A stretch of DNA of 34,345 nucleotides from Flavobacteriaceae bacterium (GTDB lineage Bacteria > Bacteroidota > Bacteroidia > Flavobacteriales > Flavobacteriaceae), in NCBI GenBank assembly GCA_020435965.1, contig JAGQYS010000083.1:174-34518 (forward strand), read 5' to 3'. The position numbers were made by a program, and so were the translations under genes. This document shows, one piece after another, positions 1 through 7,503 of this stretch. The notes beneath the pieces were generated by a model that was not told where the DNA came from, searched no databases, and saw only the letters and a program-made list of their open reading frames with translations. Position 1 is the stretch's first letter. Every line of letters starts with the position of its first letter.

Positions 1-1579
1 TGGTCACTACAAAACTGTTCTCTGCTGGTTGACAAGGAGCATCAGCTGGACCATAAACATAAATAGTTTGAGTCGTCGTGATTATATGGCCTGCATTTAA
101 TGCATCACCTGTTCCGCCTGGTCCTGTGAAGTAATTCCCATTGGTCAACGCTGGCAATACATACTCGTCACATGACTCTACATCTGATGGATCATCTGCT
201 ACACCATCTACACAACAATCTTTAGTCCATGTATAAACTATATTACAAGTAGCTGTTTGATCACAGTTATCTGTTACAATTACCTCAAATGTTTGTGTAC
301 TTACACAACCATCTACTTGTATTTGACCAGCAGTAGCTACTTTTGATTTTATCCCACAATTATCTGTAGCATTAATAACGTTTTCAGCATCAGCTTCTGT
401 TGGAAGGTTCTGAGGATCATCTCCTAAATCGATAGCTTCAGCGGGACAATTTGTTATTACTGGATCTTCTGTATCTTGAGTCCAAGTATATGTAATAACA
501 ACATCTTCAGCTACAGCAGGACATGGTCCTACATGCTCATAAGTTGCAGTATATGTTCTAGTATAATCACAACCATTATTTGAGGTTTGAACATTAACGG
601 TTGGTGTTGCATTATTTTGGCAATCGTGGTTTACAGTGAAACTAGGTACTGGAATCGTTGGATTGCATTCTGTAAAATCTGTACTTACAGCTGTTGTTGA
701 AATTGTTGGTGCTGCAATACCAGCTGCCAATGCTGCAAAGGCCGTACCAACATTAGCTGAAGTTGTTATTAAATAATCCGCTAATCTAATGTTATTTGTT
801 TGACCAGCTCCTGGAGTACCACTAACGTATTCAAGGCTAGTTCCTCCATCTGTTATTGCCTGAACATTGCTTACTACTACTGAAGGATTTGGCAAAGCTA
901 CTGTAAAAATTCTGCTGCCATTATTTTTTAATGCATTCGCAGAATTACAAGCTGCTTCTAATACAGCTGTGGTTGTTGAATTACCGGGTCCGCTAGGTCC
1001 AGTTCCATAATATGTTGGGTTACCATCAGTAAACATTACAATATATGGATTTGCACATGTTGTTTGATTGTCTGAGAGTGTTTTTGCAACTTGGAGGCCT
1101 TGATCCCAGTTTGTGCCTCCCGAAGAGTTATATGTACTAGCACTATTTCCTCCTCCATCAAAATAAGGAGTTAAGTCATTTACAAAGTCATTATTTACAT
1201 TACGAAATCCTGCTGTGCCACCAATATTTGCTATTCTTGCTTGGGAACCATATTCTACAATTGCCATATTGACGTCTAAACATGGGTCATTAAGTGCTGT
1301 AGCAAAAGAAATCATTGCATTTTTTACTTGTGTTGCAATATTACTTGTTGAACCAGACTCATCTAAAACAACAATAACACAAAAATCACATTCTGTTGGA
1401 AATGCTGGATTATTATCTGGTGTACAATTTCCTGTAGTTTGTGCAAAAGCATTATTTAAACCAAATAATAATAAAAAAGACCAAAACAGCAATAGCTGCT
1501 TTTTGAATAGATTGTTTGAAAATAAATGAGTGCAAAGATTTAATGCTCTTTGACCTAAATTAATAGTAAGATTATTCAT
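1..1579 (-). CDS. Secreted vWA-domain adhesin-like protein, 3' part beyond window
   Basis: An open frame runs without a stop from ATG at 1579 to the left edge, about 526 codons, so only the N-terminal part is seen. Residues 1-47 look like a signal peptide with a long n-region, a hydrophobic core (LLLFWSFLLLFGL) and an AFAQ cleavage end. A von Willebrand factor A domain follows: the metal-site motif DESGS is at residues 73-77, a GGTNWDQGL loop comes later, and FTDG is near residue 185. From about residue 250 the protein is Cys-rich and has Ig/HYR-like adhesion repeats with recurring ITYTWT and IVYTWTKDC segments. Proteins of this kind in Flavobacteriaceae are usually very long surface or secreted adhesins ending in a type IX secretion sorting domain; that end is not visible here. 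The role is inferred as surface adhesion or matrix binding. No partner gene lies upstream. Confidence 0.85.
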   Translation of the reverse strand, partial: MNNLTINLGQRALNLCTHLFSNNLFKKQLLLFWSFLLLFGLNNAFAQTTGNCTPDNNPAFPTECDFCVIVVLDESGSTSNIATQVKNAMISFATALNDPCLDVNMAIVEYGSQARIANIGGTAGFRNVNNDFVNDLTPYFDGGGNSASTYNSSGGTNWDQGLQVAKTLSDNQTTCANPYIVMFTDGNPTYYGTGPSGPGNSTTTAVLEAACNSANALKNNGSRIFTVALPNPSVVVSNVQAITDGGTSLEYVSGTPGAGQTNNIRLADYLITTSANVGTAFAALAAGIAAPTISTTAVSTDFTECNPTIPVPSFTVNHDCQNNATPTVNVQTSNNGCDYTRTYTATYEHVGPCPAVAEDVVITYTWTQDTEDPVITNCPAEAIDLGDDPQNLPTEADAENVINATDNCGIKSKVATAGQIQVDGCVSTQTFEVIVTDNCDQTATCNIVYTWTKDCCVDGVADDPSDVESCDEYVLPALTNGNYFTGPGGTGDALNAGHIITTTQTIYVYGPADAPCQPAENSFVVT

Positions 1580-1820
1580 AATGTTTTGATTTTAGTTTAA
1601 ACCAAACATTAAGTAGCTACATGGTTAGCATAGAATTGTGGCTGACATTATGCTATTAATCAACCAATAAATGCTATAAATTAAATTATAAATTATAAGT
1701 AAAGGAGAGGAGAAATTTACTTAACAAGTAACGAATTTAATAAAAAAACTTAAGCAACAATATCTTTTCTGTTAATTACTGTATAAACTAGTTAAACTGA
1801 ATATTAAGGTAATATTTTTC
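1580..1820. other. AT-rich intergenic leader of the vWA gene
   Basis: This holds the upstream region of the vWA gene and the downstream end of folD, both on the minus strand. No RNA gene or clear terminator is visible. A short set of alternative arms is present: AAGTAA at 1697-1702, TTACTT at 1717-1722 and AAGTAA at 1726-1731, so the middle arm could pair with either neighbour. The arms are only 6 bp and may be chance in AT-rich DNA. Confidence 0.4.
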
Positions 1821-2702
1821 TTACTTTTTAGAATGACGTTCTCTTGCTAACAATGTGTTTTTCAAAAGCATAGCAATAGTCATAGGGCCAACACCTCCAG
1901 GAACAGGTGTTATAAAACTTGCTTTCTTACTCACGTTTTCAAAGTCAACATCACCTGTAATTCTGTAGCCTCTTTGTTTTGTAGCATCTGGAACTCTTGT
2001 AATGCCAACATCGATAACCACAACACCATTTTTGACCATGTCTGCTTTTAAAAACTCTGGTTTTCCTAAAGCTGTGATAATAATATCTGCTTGTTTTGTG
2101 ATTTCTTCAATGTTTTTAGTTCTGCTATGCGTTAAGGTAACAGTTGAATTTCCAGGAAACCCTTTTCGTCCCATTAAAATACTCATTGGTCTTCCTACAA
2201 TATGCGAACGTCCAATAACAACGGTATGTTTTCCACTTGTTTCTACTTGGTAGCGATCTAATAATTCCAAAATACCAAATGGTGTTGCAGGTATAAAGGT
2301 AGACATATCCAATGCCATTCGACCAAAATTCATAGGATGAAAACCATCTACATCTTTATTTGGGTCTACAGCAAGCAGTACATTTTGTTCATCTATTTGT
2401 TCTGGTAATGGTAATTGTACAATAAAACCATCAATATCATCATTATTGTTTAACTCCTCAATGGTATCAAGTAATTCTATTTCGCTCGTTGTATTTGATA
2501 ATTGAATGAGTGTAGATTCAAAACCTACGCGTTCGCAAGCTCTGACTTTACTTCCAACATAAGTTAAACTTGCTCCATCATTTCCGACAATAACTGCTGC
2601 TAAATGCGGTACTTTTTCGCCTTTAGCTTTCATTTTTTTTACTTCTTCGGCAATTTCATCTTTAATGTCATTGCTAATTTTTTTCCCATCTAGAATTGTC
2701 AT
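1821..2702 (-). CDS. folD: Bifunctional methylenetetrahydrofolate dehydrogenase / methenyltetrahydrofolate cyclohydrolase
   Basis: FolD interconverts 5,10-methylene-, 5,10-methenyl- and 10-formyl-tetrahydrofolate in the cytosol using NADP, supplying one-carbon units for purine and formyl-Met-tRNA synthesis. At 293 aa it has the usual family length. Visible signatures are YVGSKVRACE (catalytic Tyr/Lys region), VQLPLPEQ, DVDGFHPMNFG, the dinucleotide-binding stretch VVIGRSHIVGRPM, VIDVGI and the C-terminal TPVPGGVGPMTIAML. The gene starts 25 bp after the ffh stop on the same strand, so the two are probably co-transcribed. The ffh-folD order is common in Flavobacteria. No clear terminator follows it. 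Nothing looks broken or unusual. Confidence 0.97.
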   Translation of the reverse strand: MTILDGKKISNDIKDEIAEEVKKMKAKGEKVPHLAAVIVGNDGASLTYVGSKVRACERVGFESTLIQLSNTTSEIELLDTIEELNNNDDIDGFIVQLPLPEQIDEQNVLLAVDPNKDVDGFHPMNFGRMALDMSTFIPATPFGILELLDRYQVETSGKHTVVIGRSHIVGRPMSILMGRKGFPGNSTVTLTHSRTKNIEEITKQADIIITALGKPEFLKADMVKNGVVVIDVGITRVPDATKQRGYRITGDVDFENVSKKASFITPVPGGVGPMTIAMLLKNTLLARERHSKK

Positions 2703-2727
2703 GATGTTTTAAGTTTAATTAGTTAGT

Positions 2728-4059
2728 TTATCTCGGAATATTTTTCATCATTTGCATCATCTTCTTTCCGCCACCTCCTTGCATCATCTTCATCATTTTA
2801 CTCATCTGATCAAATTGTTTGAGCAATTGATTTACTTCTTGCACTGAGGTTCCTGAACCTTTACTGATTCTTTTTTTACGACTAGCATTTAAAATTGCGG
2901 GTTTCGTTCGTTCATCTGGAGTCATTGAATGTATAATAGCTTCAATATGTTTAAACGCATCATCATCAATGTCGATATTTTTCATCATTTTACCAACACC
3001 TGGAATCATTCCCATAAGGTCTTTCATGTTTCCCATTTTCTTTACTTGCTGAATTTGCTTTAGGAAATCATCAAAACCGAATTGGTTTTTAGCTATCTTT
3101 TTTTGAATCTTACGTGCTTCTTCCTCGTCAAACTGCTCTTGAGCCCTTTCAACTAAAGAAACGACATCTCCCATTCCTAGAATACGATCTGCCATACGAG
3201 ATGGATAGAATACGTCAATAGCTTCCATTTTCTCTCCTGTACCAATAAACTTAATTGGTTTGTTGACCACAGATTTAATAGAAATAGCGGCTCCTCCACG
3301 AGTATCACCATCTAATTTTGTAAGGATTACACCATCAAAATTAAGGGCATCGTTGAAGGCTTTTGCCGTGTTAACCGCATCTTGACCTGTCATAGAATCT
3401 ACAACAAACAAGGTTTCTTGTGGTTGAATGGCTTTGTGAATGTTTGAGATTTCATTCATCATTACCTCATCAACTGCCAAACGACCTGCGGTATCTATAA
3501 TAACCACATTAAATCCGTTTGCTTTTGCATGAGCAATACCAGCTTGAGCAATAGCTACAGGATCATTATTACCACGGTCACTAAACACCTCAACGTTGAT
3601 TTGCTCTCCTACAACATGCAACTGGTCTATCGCTGCTGGACGATAAACATCACAAGCTACCAATAAAGGTTTCTTTGTTTTTTTGTTTTTAAGATAATTG
3701 GCTAGTTTTCCAGAAAAGGTGGTTTTACCGGAACCTTGTAAACCTGACATTAAAATTACTGAAGGTGTGCCTGATAAATTAATTCCAGCAGCATCGCCTC
3801 CCATTAATTCTGTCAATTCGTCCTTAACAATTTTAACCATGAGTTGTCCTGGCTGCAAATTGGTAAGTACGTTTTGACCAAGTGCTTTGTCTTTTACTTT
3901 ATTAGTAAACTCTTTGGCAATTTTAAAGTTAACATCTGCATCTAAAAGTGCACGACGTACTTCTTTTAAAGTCTCTGCAACATTGACTTCGGTTATGCTT
4001 CCATGACCTTTTAATACGTGGAGTGCTTTGTCTAGCTTATCGCTTAAGTTATCAAACAT
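2728..4059 (-). CDS. ffh: Signal recognition particle protein Ffh
   Basis: Ffh is the GTPase subunit of the signal recognition particle. It binds 4.5S RNA and signal sequences of nascent membrane proteins and docks with FtsY. From the chosen start the protein is 443 aa: a helical N domain (1-90), the GTPase G domain with GLQGSGKTT at 106-114, DTAGR at 189-193 and TKLD at 247-250, then the M domain with GMIPGVGKMM, RISKGSG and a Met-rich tail ending in QMMKNIPR. The frame stays open upstream to an ATG at 4125, but MFDNLSDKL at 4059 matches the family N-terminus. A TAAATTTG promoter element at 4086-4093 would also lie inside the longer version, so the short start is preferred. folD follows by 25 bp. 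Confidence 0.97.
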   Translation of the reverse strand: MFDNLSDKLDKALHVLKGHGSITEVNVAETLKEVRRALLDADVNFKIAKEFTNKVKDKALGQNVLTNLQPGQLMVKIVKDELTELMGGDAAGINLSGTPSVILMSGLQGSGKTTFSGKLANYLKNKKTKKPLLVACDVYRPAAIDQLHVVGEQINVEVFSDRGNNDPVAIAQAGIAHAKANGFNVVIIDTAGRLAVDEVMMNEISNIHKAIQPQETLFVVDSMTGQDAVNTAKAFNDALNFDGVILTKLDGDTRGGAAISIKSVVNKPIKFIGTGEKMEAIDVFYPSRMADRILGMGDVVSLVERAQEQFDEEEARKIQKKIAKNQFGFDDFLKQIQQVKKMGNMKDLMGMIPGVGKMMKNIDIDDDAFKHIEAIIHSMTPDERTKPAILNASRKKRISKGSGTSVQEVNQLLKQFDQMSKMMKMMQGGGGKKMMQMMKNIPR

Positions 4060-4085
4060 AATCTTACTTCTAATTTTAAGAGTTG

Positions 4086-4093
4086 CAAATTTA
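4086..4093 (-). promoter_or_regulatory. Bacteroidota -7 element (TAAATTTG) for ffh-folD
   Basis: On the minus strand this reads TAAATTTG, a full match to the Bacteroidota -7 consensus TAnnTTTG, 26 bp before the ffh ATG at 4059. No clear TTG -33 element was found at the usual distance. It supports the shorter ffh start. Confidence 0.55.
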
Positions 4094-4145
4094 ATAATTT
4101 GAAGCTTATTATTGAAGTTAGGCAACTATAAAATAAACTTAAATA

Positions 4146-4175
4146 AAAAGGCTGCCAATGTTTTGGCAGCCTTTT
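4146..4175 (-). terminator. Rho-independent terminator of the acidic lipoprotein gene
   Basis: A perfect 13-bp inverted repeat (AAAAGGCTGCCAA / TTGGCAGCCTTTT) with a TGTT loop. On the minus strand it lies 55 bp after the lipoprotein stop at 4231 and runs into T-rich DNA (TTTTATTT), as expected for an intrinsic terminator. It separates this transcript from ffh-folD downstream. Confidence 0.85.
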
Positions 4176-4230
4176 CCCTAAATAATTAAATAACTAACTT
4201 AAAACGACTATACGAAATTTAGTATTTAGG

Positions 4231-5922
4231 CTATGGACATTCTTTTTCTATAACCATTTCATGATCTCCATTAACTAGTACTATTCTATCTGATCCACAT
4301 TCTACAACTCTCCATTGTCCGTTTAAGGGTGAAAAATTATTTTCTAGTTGTGAAATGGTTAAGAACACACCGTCGGCTGGGTTTCCAGAAGTTGACCAAG
4401 TACCAAAGTAGTTGGCTCCTCCACCTTCAATTAATAAGTCTTGATTATCATTAAACTGGATTGCATAGTCATCGTAAACATTGCTGCCATCAACTGAAAC
4501 TGCCACCCAATAACACTCAAACTCCATAAGATAAGAATCTAATTCTTGTTCTGTACAACCATTTTCAGATTCACATTCTTGTTCTAACACAAGTGTGTAG
4601 TCTCCACTAACAAATTCTAATCTATCGTCATCATCACATTCAACAAGTTTCCACTCTTTAGAAATATTCATATAATCTCCAGAAAGATCTAATGTTAAAT
4701 AGATATAACCTTCAATTAAAGCTAAATTCCATCCACCAATAACATTTCCATTTAGCTTAACACCATCTTCTGTAAACATTAATGGACCATTTCCATCAAC
4801 TAGATCTGTCCCTAAATACCACTTGCATTCTTTTAATTCTTCTTGAATTTCAGCAACACTACAATCTGATTGGTCGTTACATTCTCTTTCAATAATAATA
4901 TAAGACTCAATGGTTCCTGGTTCTCTTGTAAATTTAAAACGATCGTCGTCACACTCATACACATACCATTCTCCTCCAAGGTCACCATCAAACATGGTTA
5001 ATTCTGACAAGGTCAATATAACAACTTGATTAGATGTTGAAGTACTCCAGTTTCCTGTGGCAATCACATTATTTTCTGAGTAAATTTCTAATGATCCATT
5101 GTTATAAAAATAGATGTCTTTATTAATAAAGTTATCGTCACCATTAAAGTTTATAATATTCCAATGGCATTCTGTTAAATAAGCATCAATTTCTTCTTCG
5201 GTACAATCGTCCTCTTCGTCATCATCATCACAATCATCTCCTGCTTCTTGAATAGCTGCTTGTAATTCTGTGTTATTGTTTACTTCAACTGTATTTCCGT
5301 TAGCATAAACCATGGTTACTGGAAAGTTTAAACTTGCAAGTACAGCTTCATCATTTTCATTTTGAAGATTTTCTAAAAACTCATATAACTGCTCGTCGCT
5401 TTCAATGACCACAGTATCTATTACCTGAAAATCGGTGTTATAAATTGAAAAGGAAATTGGGTATTGAAAATCGATACATTCAATAACGTCATCATCATCA
5501 TTGTCACAAGTTTCAATAAATGTTTCTAGCTGATCTTCGTTTTCAATTACAATTGTTTCGTAATCATTCAAAATGATAGTAATTGGAAATAAAAATTCCA
5601 AAACATCATCGTCATAATCAAACTCATCAAAAATATCTTCAATTAGCTCAAGATCTTCTAGAGTATTTATAGTAACAGTAATATCATTAACAATGATTGT
5701 TACAGGCAAGTTCACAGAAAAACAATTAGAGTTGTCCATGATATTATCTACAGAGCCATCATTTGTAACAGTATACTGCATTAAATTTGCCAAAGTAGAA
5801 TTTGGGGCAATAAGCGTTTCTTCATCTGTCTCTGTGACTTCAAGAACTTCGTCTTGACATGAATTAAAACTTAAGAGGGCAAAAAAGGCTAGGATTAATA
5901 GATAATTGAATTTGAAATTCAT
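4231..5922 (-). CDS. Acidic, Cys-containing repeat lipoprotein linked to ECF/FecR/TonB receptor locus
   Basis: A 563-aa protein with a lipoprotein signal peptide (lipobox LSFNSC, Cys22). Two repeat classes are visible. Residues about 67-228 contain four short units of the form F-P-[IV]-[TS]-[IM] followed by an Asp/Glu-rich helix (EDLELI, EDQLETF, DEQLYEF, TELQAAI). Residues 240-562 contain three units of about 100 aa, each starting C-[TS]-x-x-E-[IL] and ending in V-x-E-C then I-E-x-E-C, with a central W and beta strands; these look lipocalin-like. The whole protein is strongly acidic, with runs such as CDDDDEEDDC. It is divergent from the sigma factor gene and has the same 35-bp promoter element as fecR, so it is probably part of that regulon. 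I infer an outer-membrane lipoprotein working with the TonB receptor, perhaps in cation or ligand capture. It is not SusD-like, and the function is unknown. Confidence 0.8.
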   Translation of the reverse strand: MNFKFNYLLILAFFALLSFNSCQDEVLEVTETDEETLIAPNSTLANLMQYTVTNDGSVDNIMDNSNCFSVNLPVTIIVNDITVTINTLEDLELIEDIFDEFDYDDDVLEFLFPITIILNDYETIVIENEDQLETFIETCDNDDDDVIECIDFQYPISFSIYNTDFQVIDTVVIESDEQLYEFLENLQNENDEAVLASLNFPVTMVYANGNTVEVNNNTELQAAIQEAGDDCDDDDEEDDCTEEEIDAYLTECHWNIINFNGDDNFINKDIYFYNNGSLEIYSENNVIATGNWSTSTSNQVVILTLSELTMFDGDLGGEWYVYECDDDRFKFTREPGTIESYIIIERECNDQSDCSVAEIQEELKECKWYLGTDLVDGNGPLMFTEDGVKLNGNVIGGWNLALIEGYIYLTLDLSGDYMNISKEWKLVECDDDDRLEFVSGDYTLVLEQECESENGCTEQELDSYLMEFECYWVAVSVDGSNVYDDYAIQFNDNQDLLIEGGGANYFGTWSTSGNPADGVFLTISQLENNFSPLNGQWRVVECGSDRIVLVNGDHEMVIEKECP

Positions 5923-5952
5923 AGCGAATTGGGTTTTTGTTAAACGTATTTG

Positions 5953-5987
5953 CTATAAAACAAGTAATTTGCAAAAACTCCTACCTC
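5953..5987 (-). promoter_or_regulatory. Predicted ECF sigma promoter of the lipoprotein gene
   Basis: On the minus strand GAGGTAGGAGTTTTT (5987-5973) is followed after 9 nt by TTGTTTTATAG (5963-5953). The same block with the same spacing occurs upstream of fecR at 6551-6585: 15/15 identity in the first box and 10/11 in the second. The second box ends 30 bp before the lipoprotein ATG. Two copies at equal geometry facing two genes of one locus are best read as cognate promoters of the ECF sigma factor encoded between them. Confidence 0.8.
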
Positions 5988-6029
5988 TAATTATCTTTTT
6001 TTTACTTTTACTATTCCAAACTACTATAA

Positions 6030-6545
6030 ATGACAAAAGATTTAAACGATAATATTTGCAACGAAACTCTGTTTGCTTCGATATTTGAGAAATACTCGAA
6101 AGATCTTCACGACTTTTTATATTACAAGTTTGGCGAAGCCTATAACCCAAAAGATCAAGTTCAGGATGCTTTTATCAAACTCTGGGAAAATTGCGGAAAG
6201 GTAACTCCTTCAAAAGCCAAGTCATTTCTATTTACTGTGGCTAACAATTTAACCCTAAACCTTACGGCTCATAAGAAGGTGGTTTTAAAGTATCAGCAAC
6301 AAAAACCAAAACATTACACCAACGAGAATCCTCAATTTATTTTAGAAGGTGATGAGTATATGCAGAAATTACAAAAAGCACTCGCTAATTTATCTGAAGC
6401 TCAACGTACTGCTTTTATGTTAAATCGTATTGAAGGCAAAAAGCATAAGGATATTGCAGAGCTTTTAGGTATTTCGCAAAAAGCAGTTGAAAAACGGATT
6501 TATGGTGCTTTAAAAAAATTAAGAGAAGATATAAAAGAAATTTAA
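6030..6545 (+). CDS. ECF-type RNA polymerase sigma factor
   Basis: A 171-aa sigma-70 family factor of the extracytoplasmic function class. Region 2 lies at about residues 15-80 (YYKFGEAYNPKDQVQDAF, then IKLWEN) and region 4 at about 118-167 (LSEAQRTAFMLNRIEGKKHK, then DIAELLGISQKAVEKRI). There is no C-terminal extension. It is followed 55 bp later by a FecR anti-sigma gene and then a TonB receptor with an STN domain, the classic FecI-FecR-FecA arrangement in which ligand binding outside releases the sigma factor. The gene is flanked by two outward-facing copies of its predicted target promoter but has none facing itself. It may therefore not be autoregulated; a TATCTTTT at 5992-5999, one base off the housekeeping -7 element, could drive it. 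Confidence 0.93.
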   Translation: MTKDLNDNICNETLFASIFEKYSKDLHDFLYYKFGEAYNPKDQVQDAFIKLWENCGKVTPSKAKSFLFTVANNLTLNLTAHKKVVLKYQQQKPKHYTNENPQFILEGDEYMQKLQKALANLSEAQRTAFMLNRIEGKKHKDIAELLGISQKAVEKRIYGALKKLREDIKEI

Positions 6546-6550
6546 AAATT

Positions 6551-6585
6551 GAGGTAGGAGTTTTTAAACATGGTTTGTTATATAG
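6551..6585 (+). promoter_or_regulatory. Predicted ECF sigma promoter of fecR-TonB receptor
   Basis: GAGGTAGGAGTTTTT (6551-6565) and, after 9 nt, TTGTTATATAG (6575-6585). This copies the element in front of the divergent lipoprotein gene with identical spacing. It begins 5 bp after the sigma factor stop and ends 15 bp before the fecR ATG, implying a very short leader. fecR and the receptor can therefore be induced separately from the sigma gene. Confidence 0.8.
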
Positions 6586-6600
6586 TTGAATTATTAAAGA

Positions 6601-7503
6601 ATGACACGAGAAGAATTAATAAAAAAATGGTTAGATAACGACCTTAGTCCTGAAGAGTTAAAGGCATTTAATGCCTTGGATGATGCTCAAGAACTTAATA
6701 GGTTGTCTGATGGCATGAAAGCTTTTAAAGCTCCTGAATATGATACTTCAGAAGTTTTTGCAAGCATCAAGCAAACTATTGCAGCTTCTCAAGTGAAACC
6801 ATCAATCAATTGGACTAAGCAATTACTTCGTTTTGCAGCCATTTTTGTCATTGGTTTCAGTCTTTATTATTACTCCACAACTCTTGATACTAATATTTCA
6901 ACCACTATGGCAGAGAAAACTTCCATTGAGCTGCCAGATGCTTCATTAGTAACCATTAATGCGTTAACAGACATTTCTTTCAATAAGAAAAATTGGATTA
7001 AAAATCGTTTTGTTAAACTTAATGGCGAAGCTTATTTTAAAGTTGCCAAAGGTGCTACTTTCAATGTTGAAACACCTAGCGGAATTGTGTCTGTTTTGGG
7101 TACTCAATTTAATGTAAAACACCGTGAAAACTTATTCGAAGTGGTCTGTTATGAAGGTTCTGTAAATGTTAATTTTAATAACAAAAACACTATACTAAAA
7201 CCAGGAGACTCTTTTTTATTACTTGATGGGGAAATTATTGCAACCGAAAAAGAAAATATAAAAAATCCGTCTTGGATAAATAACCAAAGTTATTTTAAAA
7301 GTATGCCTCTAAGCTATGTACTTAATGAGTTTGAAAGGCAATACAACGTTACAGTTGAGTCTCAACAAATAGATACAAAGCAAGTTTATACTGGAAGTTT
7401 TGTGCATGACAATATGGAACTTGCTTTAAAATCTATAACTTTACCTTTAAACATTAAGTTTAGTAAAAAAGATCCATCAACAATTGTATTGATAAGTGAA
7501 TAA
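6601..7503 (+). CDS. FecR-family anti-sigma factor
   Basis: A 300-aa inner-membrane regulator. Residues 1-70 form the cytoplasmic sigma-binding part (EELIKKWLDNDLSPEE is typical of Bacteroidota FecR). A single membrane segment lies at about 75-91 (LLRFAAIFVIGFSLYYY). The periplasmic FecR domain spans about 103-200 (SIELPDASLVTINALT, LNGEAYFKVAKG, VLGTQFNV). The C-terminal DUF4974 domain spans about 230-300 (PLSYVLNEFERQYNV and YTGSF). In this family the periplasmic part contacts the STN domain of the partner receptor. The gene overlaps the receptor gene by 8 nt, which suggests translational coupling, and is preceded by the predicted ECF promoter. Confidence 0.94.
   Translation: MTREELIKKWLDNDLSPEELKAFNALDDAQELNRLSDGMKAFKAPEYDTSEVFASIKQTIAASQVKPSINWTKQLLRFAAIFVIGFSLYYYSTTLDTNISTTMAEKTSIELPDASLVTINALTDISFNKKNWIKNRFVKLNGEAYFKVAKGATFNVETPSGIVSVLGTQFNVKHRENLFEVVCYEGSVNVNFNNKNTILKPGDSFLLLDGEIIATEKENIKNPSWINNQSYFKSMPLSYVLNEFERQYNVTVESQQIDTKQVYTGSFVHDNMELALKSITLPLNIKFSKKDPSTIVLISE

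Noticed and set aside
4060-4125. 22-residue N-terminal extension of Ffh
   Set aside because: Family members start at MFDNLS, and a promoter element lies inside the extension.
4505-4515. ACCCAATAACA, resembling the dyad upstream of the kinase
   Set aside because: It lies inside the lipoprotein coding sequence, lacks the GG and ATTTTT part, and codes for conserved repeat residues (CYWVA).
5953-6150. Open frame on the minus strand across the sigma factor start
   Set aside because: It is antisense to the well-supported sigma gene and overlaps the predicted lipoprotein promoter; its composition is not protein-like.
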